Below are positions 35,378-42,821 of a DNA stretch of 64,000 nt, piece by piece. A program made the position numbers and the translations under genes. Under the pieces are notes generated by a model. That model worked only from the letters and a program-made list of their open reading frames with translations. It searched no databases and had not been told where the DNA came from. The number at the start of each line of letters is the position of its first letter. Position 1 is the first letter of the stretch. Location of the stretch: assembly GCA_035693615.1 (NCBI GenBank), contig DASSGH010000008.1:62001-126000 (forward strand). The letters run 5' to 3'. This DNA comes from VAZQ01 sp035693615. Lineage in GTDB: Bacteria; Pseudomonadota; Alphaproteobacteria; Rhizobiales; Xanthobacteraceae.

Positions 35378-35821
35378 ATGTCTGTCGTTACCCTTGCTCA
35401 AGCCTCGACCATCGTGGACGCCGCGCTCAAAAAAGGGCGCGAGACGAATTGCGCTCCGCTCACAGTGGCCGTGCTCGACGCCGGCGGCCACCTGGTGGCG
35501 TTCAAGCGCGAGGACAAGTCGGGCCTCCTGCGTTTCGACATCGCGTTCGGCAAAGCCTGGGGGGCGCTGGGCATGGGCTTCGGCTCGCGCACGCTCGCGG
35601 GCCGCGCGGCCAAGACCCCGCAGTTCTTCACCATGCTGGCGGCTGCCAGCGGCGGGCGCATGGTGACCAATCCTGGCGGCGTGCTGATCAAAAGCGCAGC
35701 CGGCGACATCGTCGGCGCGGTCGGCATTTCCGGCGATACGTCGGACCGCGACGAAGCCTGCGCGATCGCCGGCATCGAGGCGGCGGGGCTGAAAGCCGAT
35801 CCCGGACAGGACGCGAATTGA
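35378..35821 (+). CDS. GlcG/HbpS-type haem-degrading family protein
   Basis: This 147-residue protein of the GlcG/HbpS (DUF336) fold has blocks PLTVAVLDAGGHLVAFKREDKSG, FGKAWGALGMGFGSRTLAGRA and VGAVGISGDTSDRDEACAIAGI. Members bind haem or act as accessory proteins in glycolate, propanediol and aromatic pathways; the role here is open. The ATG at 35378 gives the family N-terminus. It is probably cotranscribed with the upstream dehydrogenase. Confidence 0.92.
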   Translation: MSVVTLAQASTIVDAALKKGRETNCAPLTVAVLDAGGHLVAFKREDKSGLLRFDIAFGKAWGALGMGFGSRTLAGRAAKTPQFFTMLAAASGGRMVTNPGGVLIKSAAGDIVGAVGISGDTSDRDEACAIAGIEAAGLKADPGQDAN

Positions 35822-35896
35822 CCTCTGTGAGGCACATTCCGGCCCAGGCGCAAGTGGGGCAAGCTCGGCTTCCCGTGCGCGTAATAACGAGTTCGA

Positions 35897-36892
35897 TCAG
35901 GCCCGCCGCCGAGTCGCAGCCTTTGGCGCTCTGCGGCCATTCGCCGCGACCGGCGTCAGCGCGCGCTCCCAGCGTGCGTGGATGTTGGCCACTTGCGCTT
36001 CGAAGCAGTCGAGGAAGCGGCGTGCGGGCAGGCTCAAGGTGCGGCGCGCCGGCTGGATGACGACGAACTCGGCGCGCACGGTCGGATTGATGATCGGATT
36101 GACGATGAGATCGCCCTTGCCGATGTCATTGATGCAGATGAGGCTCGGCAGCACGGTCACCCAGTCGGAGCGCGCGACGAATTCGAGCGTACCGATCATG
36201 GCGTCCATTTCCAGCATGGCGGCGAGCGCCACGCCGTGGGTGTGGAAATAGGTTTCGAGGTTACGGCGGCGAACGTTCTGCGGCCCGGGCACGACGATTT
36301 TCAGCGGCGCGCAATCGGCGAGCCGCACTGGGACGAGCGGCGTGAGCCCGCGTTGGCGGCCTGACAGCAGCATTTCACGGTCGCGCACCAGTAGCCGCGA
36401 TTTCAATCCCGTGCGCCCCTCGAATGCCGGCACGACCGCGAAATCGAGCTCGTCGGCGAGGACCATGTCGGTGAGCAGTGCGCTGTAGCCCTCCAACAGG
36501 TGTAGCCGGACATCCGGATGGCGCGGCACGAAATCCTGCAACGTGGGCGCCAGCACCGCGCGCGTGAAAGTGGGCATCAACCCAATGCGCAAATCGCCGC
36601 CGAGCAGGCCGGCGAGGCTGCGGGCTTCCTCGTTGGCGTGTTCCAGGCGGCCGACGGCTTCGATGCAGCTCTTGTAGTAACGCAGCCCCGCCGGCGTCGG
36701 CACGATGCCGCGCGCGGATCGCTCGAACAGCTTGACGCCGAGCGCGCGCTCGACCGCGGCGACGTGCTGCGAAATGCCCGATTGGGTGGCGTTCTCACGT
36801 TCCGCCGCGCGCGTGAACGAGCCCTCCTCGCAGACGGCAATGACGGCGCGAACTTGCCGCAAAGCAATGTCGACCATGCCGCAACCTATCAT
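35897..36892 (-). CDS. LysR-family transcriptional regulator
   Basis: The 331-residue protein has an N-terminal winged HTH (about residues 8-66: ALRQVRAVIAVCEEGSFTRAAERENATQSGISQHVAAVERALGVKLF split over the usual helices) and a periplasmic-binding-like effector domain (95-300). The start is the ATG at 36892 or 36877; the second gives a more typical N-terminus. It is divergent from the M24-dikinase-dehydrogenase operon and the natural candidate for its control. The C-terminal tail is Arg/Ala-rich. Confidence 0.93.
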   Translation of the reverse strand: MIGCGMVDIALRQVRAVIAVCEEGSFTRAAERENATQSGISQHVAAVERALGVKLFERSARGIVPTPAGLRYYKSCIEAVGRLEHANEEARSLAGLLGGDLRIGLMPTFTRAVLAPTLQDFVPRHPDVRLHLLEGYSALLTDMVLADELDFAVVPAFEGRTGLKSRLLVRDREMLLSGRQRGLTPLVPVRLADCAPLKIVVPGPQNVRRRNLETYFHTHGVALAAMLEMDAMIGTLEFVARSDWVTVLPSLICINDIGKGDLIVNPIINPTVRAEFVVIQPARRTLSLPARRFLDCFEAQVANIHARWERALTPVAANGRRAPKAATRRRA

Positions 36893-36904
36893 GAAAACTG
36901 ATGG

Positions 36905-36929
36905 CCAAATCCAGAATATATTATTTTGG
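36905..36929. promoter_or_regulatory. AT-rich inverted repeat between lysR and the M24 operon
   Basis: CCAAA (36905-36909) and TTTGG (36925-36929) flank a core containing the 8-bp palindrome AATATATT (36915-36922). It is an AT island in very GC-rich DNA, in the 106-base divergent spacer, where a LysR-type operator is expected. Its position 13 bases before the longer lysR start fits autoregulation. Confidence 0.4.
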
Positions 36930-36998
36930 CAGCAGAGGGCGCAGGGCTACGATTCAATTCTCGCGCAACAAGAACTGCGCCGACGCCGGGGAGGACCC

Positions 36999-38270
36999 AT
37001 GGGAACGGCAAATTTCGGCATCGCCGGATTGGATTGGCAGCAACGCGTCAACTGGGATCGGTTGAAGAAGTACCGCACCGAGCGGGCGCGCGAGCACATG
37101 AAGAAGCATGGCCTCGGCGCCATGCTGTGCATGTACGACGAAAACGTGCGCTATCTCACCGGCACGCTCACGCCGGGCTGGAATCGCCTCAAGCCGGGCC
37201 TGCGCTATGCGCTGCTGTGCGGCGACGGCGCCCCGGTGCTGTTCGAGCAAGGCGATCTCGGTTTCCAGATCGAGCGCCACTCGCCGTGGATTCCGAAAGA
37301 GAACGTCCGCTACTCGTACGCTTGGATCAAGGGCGCCGCCGGACCTGCTTCGCAGCAACAGGTGAAGAAGTTTACCGACGCGATCCTTTACGAGATGAAG
37401 CGCCACGGCGTCGCCGGGCAAAAGCTCGGCGTCGATTTCATCGACATCAACATGATCAACATCTTCAAGGACAAGAAGATCAATTGGGTCGACGGCATGA
37501 CGCCGATGATGGAAGCGCGCGCCGTCAAGAACCAAGACGAGCAGGAGTGCATGCGCATCGTCGGCGCGATCGGCGATGCGACGCACTGGGAGTGCATGAA
37601 GTTCTTACGGCCGGGGATCACCGAAAACCAGGTGACGGCGCACCTGATGAAGTATCTCTACAGCATTCCCGGCATGGAGGACGTCGAGGACGTGATCGTC
37701 TCCTCCGGCCCCAATACCTGGCCGAACTGGCGCAATTTCTCGGACCGCATCATTCAGCCCGGGGACATCGTGTTCATGGATTTGGCCGCGCTCACCTGGA
37801 ACGGCTACAAGTCCTGCTATTACCGCACCTATTGCGTCGGCAAGGAACCGACGCGCGAGCAGAAGGATACCTACGCCACCGCGCTCGAATGGCTCTACGA
37901 TTCGATCCACGCGGTCAAAGCCGGGACCACCACGCGCGAAATCGCCAAGAAGTGGCCGTCCGCGAAGGAAGCCTGGGGCTACAAGGAAGAGGATCAGGCG
38001 GCGGCGAACCTGTGGGGCCACGGGCTCGGGCTGGCGCAATACGACCCGCCGGTGATCTCGCGCATCTGGTCGCTCGACCATCCGGTCGAAATCAAGGCGG
38101 GGATGACGTTCGCGCTCGAGACCCAGCACGGCAAGCGCTTTCGCTACGGCGTCCGCATCGAAGAGATGCTGATCGTGCACAAGAAGGAAATCGAGATCAT
38201 ATCCAACTTTCCGGTCAAACAGATCACGGTGGTCGACCCGATCCCCGGCTACGCCGATCACGTGAAATGA
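36999..38270 (+). CDS. M24-family metallohydrolase (Xaa-Pro dipeptidase/DddP-like fold) with altered metal site
   Basis: The 423-residue protein has an N-terminal creatinase-type domain (about 25-175) and a pita-bread catalytic domain (185-420). Expected M24 ligands are D, D, H, E, E. Asp is seen in FMDLAALTW, His in LWGHGLGL, Glu in FALETQH and Glu in VRIEEMLIV. The second Asp (usually SDITRT) is replaced by Cys in KSCYYRTY. It may therefore be a non-peptidase relative such as DddP or creatinase-like enzymes, which reuse this fold. The ATG at 36999 follows GGGAGGA. It is first in a four-gene operon; the next gene starts six bases later. Confidence 0.88.
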   Translation: MGTANFGIAGLDWQQRVNWDRLKKYRTERAREHMKKHGLGAMLCMYDENVRYLTGTLTPGWNRLKPGLRYALLCGDGAPVLFEQGDLGFQIERHSPWIPKENVRYSYAWIKGAAGPASQQQVKKFTDAILYEMKRHGVAGQKLGVDFIDINMINIFKDKKINWVDGMTPMMEARAVKNQDEQECMRIVGAIGDATHWECMKFLRPGITENQVTAHLMKYLYSIPGMEDVEDVIVSSGPNTWPNWRNFSDRIIQPGDIVFMDLAALTWNGYKSCYYRTYCVGKEPTREQKDTYATALEWLYDSIHAVKAGTTTREIAKKWPSAKEAWGYKEEDQAAANLWGHGLGLAQYDPPVISRIWSLDHPVEIKAGMTFALETQHGKRFRYGVRIEEMLIVHKKEIEIISNFPVKQITVVDPIPGYADHVK

Positions 38271-38276
38271 CACGGC

Positions 38277-39560
38277 ATGACGGAGTTCATTGTTGAGCTC
38301 ACGACCGCGACGGCGGCGGATGCCGACCGGATCGGCCCGAAGGCGGCGAACCTGGCGGCCCTCGCGCGCGCCGGCTTGCCGACCCCGGGCGGCTTTTGCC
38401 TGAGCGCGCAAACCTATCACGCACAAATTGCGGCGCTCGGATTGGCGCCGCTGATCCGCCGATTTGCCGATGCCGATATTCCCCAGCAGCGGCGCCTGTC
38501 CGTCGAGATTCGGCTTGCCCTTTATGAGCAGCCGATCGCGCCCACGATCCTGGCGCCGCTCCTCGCAGCATGGCACGCGCAGCGACAAGCGAATGCTGGG
38601 GCAAGCGCGGTGCGCTCGTCAGCCCTCATCGAGGATCGCAAAGGGAGCAATTTCGCCGGCCAGTTCGAGAGCTTTCTCGGCATCGACGAGGAGGCCGGGC
38701 TGCTGACTGCCGTGCGCGCCTGCTGGGCCGCGCTGTGGACCACAACGGCGCGCCGGAGCATGGAGAACCACGGATGCTCGCCCGCGGACACCGCCATGGC
38801 GGTGCTCATTCAGCCGCTCGTCGACGCGCGCGCCTCGGGCGGGGGCCTGAGCGAAACGGCCGCGGGCGGCATGCTCATCAGCGCGACCTGGGGGCTCGGT
38901 TCCACCATCGCCCAGGGCGAGGTGGTTCCCGACCGCATCGTGCTGTCGCGCCAAGGCTTCGTGCGCAAGATCGAGGCCGGCCGCAAGGACCACCGCGAGA
39001 GCTGCCGGCACGGCGCCACTACGGTCTCCCAGGCAGTGCCGAGCGAACTTGTCGACGCGCCGTGTCTTGACGCGGCGCAGGCGGTGACGCTCGGGCGCAT
39101 GATGCGCAAGGCGGAAAGCGTAATCGGCGGCGCGGTCGAGATCGAATGGGCGCTCGACGAAGCGGGATTCAAGTTGCTGCAGGCGCGACCGCTCGCGGTC
39201 GAGCCGAACACCATACCCGACGAGATTTGGCGCAAGCATCCCGGGCTCAGCGGACATCCGGCAGGCGTCGGTTGGGGCGCCGGCCGCGCCGTCGTCGTGA
39301 ACTGCGAATGCGAGCTGGCGCGGGTTGCGCCCGGCGACGTGCTGGTCACGCGCATCGCCAGCCCGGCGCTGAGCCACGTCCTGCCGCGTGTCGCCGGCGT
39401 GGTGGCCGAACTCGGCGGTTCCACGTCGCATCTTGCTTCGCTCGCGCGCGAGCGCGGCATCCCGATGGTGCTCGGCGTCCTTGACGCCACGGGCCGCATT
39501 CCGGACGGCGCGCAGGTCGCGGTGGATGGCGTCGCCGGCGTGGTGCGGTGGATGGCCTGA
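38277..39560 (+). CDS. Two-domain PEP-synthase/rifampicin-phosphotransferase-like protein
   Basis: The 427-residue protein combines an ATP-grasp PPDK-N domain (about 1-310: GPKAANLAALARAGLPTPGGF, SAVRSSALIEDRKGSNFAGQFES, EIEWALDEAGFKLLQARPLAVE) with a swivelling phospho-His domain (about 340-427: GGSTSHLASLARERGIPMVLG, His in TSH). The PEP-binding barrel of PEP synthase and the substrate-binding domain of rifampicin phosphotransferases are absent. It would form a phospho-His from ATP but needs a partner or an unseen pocket to pass phosphate on. Its stop overlaps the next ATG by one base. Confidence 0.85.
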   Translation: MTEFIVELTTATAADADRIGPKAANLAALARAGLPTPGGFCLSAQTYHAQIAALGLAPLIRRFADADIPQQRRLSVEIRLALYEQPIAPTILAPLLAAWHAQRQANAGASAVRSSALIEDRKGSNFAGQFESFLGIDEEAGLLTAVRACWAALWTTTARRSMENHGCSPADTAMAVLIQPLVDARASGGGLSETAAGGMLISATWGLGSTIAQGEVVPDRIVLSRQGFVRKIEAGRKDHRESCRHGATTVSQAVPSELVDAPCLDAAQAVTLGRMMRKAESVIGGAVEIEWALDEAGFKLLQARPLAVEPNTIPDEIWRKHPGLSGHPAGVGWGAGRAVVVNCECELARVAPGDVLVTRIASPALSHVLPRVAGVVAELGGSTSHLASLARERGIPMVLGVLDATGRIPDGAQVAVDGVAGVVRWMA

Positions 39561-40543
39561 TGCGTCCGCGCATCTTCGTCACCCAGCCGGTTTCCCGCAG
39601 CGCCATCGAGCGCTTGCGCCGGGTCGCGAGCGTCAAGATCAATCCCGACTCGAGCCGCATCATTCCCAAGAAGGCGCTGCTCGCGGCTGTGCGCAATAGC
39701 GACATCGTGTTTTCCCTTCTGCACGACCGGATCGATCGCGACGTGCTGGCGGCCAATCCGAAGCTGGCCGCCGTCGCCTCGCAATCGATCACGCCGGACA
39801 ACATCGATGTTGCGGAAGCAACCAGGCGCAAGATTCCGGTGACGGTCGTCCCGCCGATCGTGGCGGAGGCCACTGCCGACCTCACTTTCGGTCTGATGCT
39901 GGCGGTGGCGCGGCGGATGGTCGAGGGGGATCGGCTCGTTCACCGCGGCCGTTTCCCCGGTGCGCAATCGAGCCATCTCCTCGGCACGGCGCTTTACGGC
40001 AAGACCATCGGGCTCGTCGGCGGCGGCGGACGCATCGGCACCGGCGTCGCCCGTCGCGCTCGCGGTTTTGATATGCGGGTTCTCTATTGGTCGCCGCGCC
40101 GCAAGCCCGAGGACCTCGAGCAGGCTTTCGGGATGACCTATGTTTCGCTCGATCAGCTGCTCCGGGATGCCGATTTCGTGTCGCTCCATTCGCCGCTCAC
40201 CCCCGCGACCCGGCATCAGATAGGTGCGCGTGAGCTCGCGCTGATGAAGCCGACCGCCTTCTTGATTAACACCGCGCGGGGGGCGATCGTCGACGAGAAG
40301 GCGCTGGCGCGGGCGCTAAGGAAGCGCCAGATCGCTGGCGCCGGCCTCGACGTGTTCGAGCACGAGCCGCAGGTGACTCCGGCGCTCTTGAAAATGGCCA
40401 ACGTGGTCGCCACTCCACATCTCGGCAGCGCAGTCGTGGAGGTGCGCGAGCAGATGGCGAATATCGTCGTCGACAATATCCTCGCGCTTCTCGGCGGCAA
40501 GACACCGCCGAATTGCATCAATCCGGAAGTCTTGCGAAGGTGA
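39560..40543 (+). CDS. D-2-hydroxyacid dehydrogenase, copy A
   Basis: The 327-residue NAD(P)-dependent enzyme has the coenzyme motif TIGLVGGGGRIGTGVARRARG. Catalytic residues are Arg in NTARGAIVDE, Glu in FEHEPQ and His in TPHLGSA. Related enzymes are glyoxylate/hydroxypyruvate reductases. A GTG twelve bases upstream is an alternative start, but ATG at 39560 overlapping the previous TGA is typical of coupling. Confidence 0.93.
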   Translation: MRPRIFVTQPVSRSAIERLRRVASVKINPDSSRIIPKKALLAAVRNSDIVFSLLHDRIDRDVLAANPKLAAVASQSITPDNIDVAEATRRKIPVTVVPPIVAEATADLTFGLMLAVARRMVEGDRLVHRGRFPGAQSSHLLGTALYGKTIGLVGGGGRIGTGVARRARGFDMRVLYWSPRRKPEDLEQAFGMTYVSLDQLLRDADFVSLHSPLTPATRHQIGARELALMKPTAFLINTARGAIVDEKALARALRKRQIAGAGLDVFEHEPQVTPALLKMANVVATPHLGSAVVEVREQMANIVVDNILALLGGKTPPNCINPEVLRR

Positions 40544-40568
40544 CAGCGCCCCCGCCCGGGAGCCGCCC

Positions 40569-41531
40569 ATGCCCCGTCCCTTGATCGCGGTTACCGACAG
40601 CCCGTTTCCCTCGCTCGATCCGGCGAAGGCGGCGCTGGCGCGCATCGATCCCGATCTGCGGGTCGCAAACAGCGCATCGGCCGAGGATATTTTGGCGGTG
40701 GGGCGCGATGCCGACGCCCTCCTCGTCACCTATGCCAAGCTCCCCGGCGACCTCTTGCGTCAGCTCAGACGGTGCAAGGCGATCGGCCGTTTCGGCCTCG
40801 GCGTCGACAATATCGACATTGCCGCCGCGACCGAGCTCGGTATCACCGTCACGTATGTGCCCGACTACTGCATGCAGGAGGTCTCCGATCACGCCATGGC
40901 GCTGCTGCTTGCGCTGGCGCGGAAGGTTCCGCAGTCCAACGCGCTGGTCCAGGCGGGGCGCTGGGACATGCCGGCCGTGGTTCCGATCCATCGGCTCGCC
41001 GGCCGCGTGCTCGGCCTCGTCGGTTTCGGCAACATTCCGCGCGCGCTGGCGCCCAAGGCCAAGGCTTTTGGGCTGCGCGTGGTCGCCCACGATCCGAACG
41101 TGTCGCAGCAAGCGCTTGCCGACGTCGGGGTCGAGAGCATGAGCTTCGATCGCTTGCTCGAAATCTCCGACTTCGTCTCGATCCACGCTCCGCTGCTGCC
41201 GGTGACGCGCGGGTTGTTCAACGCCGAGGTCTTCGGCAAGATGAAGCAGGGCTCCTATCTCATCAACACCGCGCGCGGGCCGTTGGTGGACGAAGATGCG
41301 TTGCTCGCGGCGCTCGATTCCGGGCGCCTTGCCGGCGCCGCGCTCGATGTGGTCGCGGTCGAGCCGCTGCCCAAGGAGTCCAGACTGATCGGCCGCGACA
41401 ACGTCGTCCTGACCCCGCACACGGGCTTCTATTCGGTTGAGGCGCTCAACGAGCTGCAGACCAAGTGTGCTGCCGATGTCGCCCGCGTGCTCAGCGGCGA
41501 GACGCCGGTCTATCCGGTCAAGACGCGGTGA
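40569..41531 (+). CDS. D-2-hydroxyacid dehydrogenase, copy B (CtBP-like)
   Basis: The 320-residue protein has the Rossmann motif VLGLVGFGNIPRALAPKAKAFG (with Pro in place of a typical Gly). Catalytic Arg is in NTARGPLVDED, Glu in VVAVEPLP and His in TPHTGFYS. The RFGLGVDNIDIAAATELGI segment is common in the CtBP/phosphoglycerate-dehydrogenase-like branch. It is the last gene of the operon, 25 bases after copy A. Two different dehydrogenases side by side suggest consecutive or stereospecific steps on hydroxyacids. Confidence 0.92.
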   Translation: MPRPLIAVTDSPFPSLDPAKAALARIDPDLRVANSASAEDILAVGRDADALLVTYAKLPGDLLRQLRRCKAIGRFGLGVDNIDIAAATELGITVTYVPDYCMQEVSDHAMALLLALARKVPQSNALVQAGRWDMPAVVPIHRLAGRVLGLVGFGNIPRALAPKAKAFGLRVVAHDPNVSQQALADVGVESMSFDRLLEISDFVSIHAPLLPVTRGLFNAEVFGKMKQGSYLINTARGPLVDEDALLAALDSGRLAGAALDVVAVEPLPKESRLIGRDNVVLTPHTGFYSVEALNELQTKCAADVARVLSGETPVYPVKTR

Positions 41532-41570
41532 GCTCGCATCAGCCGCAAGCGTTGTGTACCGCCCGGCGGC

Positions 41571-42338
41571 TCATTCCGCCGTCCAGCCGCCGTCGAGGAT
41601 GAGGGCTGCGCCGGTCATGAGCGTGGAGGCGTCGGAGGCGAGAAACATGATCGCCCCGGTCAGCTCGTCCAGCTGGCCCAGCCGGCCGAGCTTGATCTTG
41701 GAGAGCACTTCCGCGCGGAACGCCTTGTCTTCGAAGAACGGCCGCGTCATCGGCGTCTCCAGGAAGGTCGGCCCGAGGCTGTTGACGCGGATGTTGTGCG
41801 GGGCAAGCTCGATCGCCATCGCTTTGGTGAAGCCCTCCATGGCGTGCTTGGTGGCGCAATAGACGGTACGGCGCGCGGCGCCGACATGGCCCATTTGCGA
41901 GGAGATGTTGATGATCGAGCCGGGACGCCTGGCTTCGATCAGACGGCGCGCAACCGCCTGCGCCATGAAGAACGCGGCGCGCACGTTCAGGGCAAAAATG
42001 GCGTCGAAATCCTCGATCTTCACGTCGACGAAGGGTCCGGGCCGATTGGTGCCGGCATTGTTGACGAGCACGTCGAAAGGCTCCGCCGCCGCGATCGCCC
42101 GGCGCACGGCGTCGAGATCGGTCACGTCGAGCTGAAGCGTGTCCGAGTTGTCGCCGCGCGCGCGAATGGCTTGCGCCGCCTCCTCAATCTGCGCCTGCGT
42201 GCGCGCCGCGAGCGTCACGTGCGCGCCGGCTTGCGCCAGCGCCGATGCCGCCGCCAGCCCGATGCCGCGCCCGCCGCCGGTGACGAGCGCGCGCTTGCCG
42301 TCGAGACGGAAGGAGGGAGTTTTGGCCAGATCGATCAT
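41571..42338 (-). CDS. Short-chain dehydrogenase/reductase
   Basis: The 255-residue protein is a classical SDR: coenzyme motif TGGGRGIG, NNAG, catalytic Ser in INISSQMG and YxxxK as YCATK. C-terminal ALILDGGWTAE is typical. The ATG at 42338 begins MIDLAKT. It is last in a minus-strand run behind VOC and the HisD-like gene, suggesting joint oxidation of an alcohol or polyol. Confidence 0.93.
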   Translation of the reverse strand: MIDLAKTPSFRLDGKRALVTGGGRGIGLAAASALAQAGAHVTLAARTQAQIEEAAQAIRARGDNSDTLQLDVTDLDAVRRAIAAAEPFDVLVNNAGTNRPGPFVDVKIEDFDAIFALNVRAAFFMAQAVARRLIEARRPGSIINISSQMGHVGAARRTVYCATKHAMEGFTKAMAIELAPHNIRVNSLGPTFLETPMTRPFFEDKAFRAEVLSKIKLGRLGQLDELTGAIMFLASDASTLMTGAALILDGGWTAE

Positions 42339-42380
42339 CGTGCGCCTGTGTCCTGCGCCGTGATGCCAGCATGCCAAAGC

Positions 42381-42794
42381 CTAGTCGGCGGGACCCGCGA
42401 AGAGAAGCAAGTTGCCATCCGGGTCCTTGACGATAAATGTCTTGGCACCCCAGGCCTCCTTCCTCAATGTCTGAAAGAACGTGATGCCTGCCGCTTGAAA
42501 TTCCAGGAACAGCTGCTCGATCTCCTCGTGCGTGGCGACAGCCATGTCAGCCGACAGCAGACTCTCCCGATCCCTGAGAGCGGGATCCATGACGGGATAA
42601 TCGACGAATTTGAGATTGAGCAGGGCCCTATCCCTCTTCACCTGGGCATAGAAGGGCGGTTCGCCATAGGTGAACACAATTGAGAAGCCAAGCTTCTGGA
42701 TGAAGAAATCGCACGACGCCTTGATATCGGCAACGAATAGCTGCGCTGCGATCGCAGAGATGACCGGTCTTGATCTCGTGTCTTGACTTGGCAT
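42381..42794 (-). CDS. VOC-superfamily (glyoxalase/bleomycin-resistance-like) protein
   Basis: The 137-residue protein has a vicinal-oxygen-chelate fold: AQLFVADIKASCDFFIQKLGFS at the start and FIVKDPDGNLLLF at the end. It could be a metal-dependent isomerase, epimerase or ring-cleavage enzyme, or a small binding protein; His/Glu ligands are not all apparent, so catalysis is uncertain. It lies 42 bases upstream of the SDR gene and 27 bases after the HisD-like gene. Confidence 0.87.
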   Translation of the reverse strand: MPSQDTRSRPVISAIAAQLFVADIKASCDFFIQKLGFSIVFTYGEPPFYAQVKRDRALLNLKFVDYPVMDPALRDRESLLSADMAVATHEEIEQLFLEFQAAGITFFQTLRKEAWGAKTFIVKDPDGNLLLFAGPAD

Positions 42795-42821
42795 GGCGAC
42801 GGCAAGCGCGTGACGCGGCCC

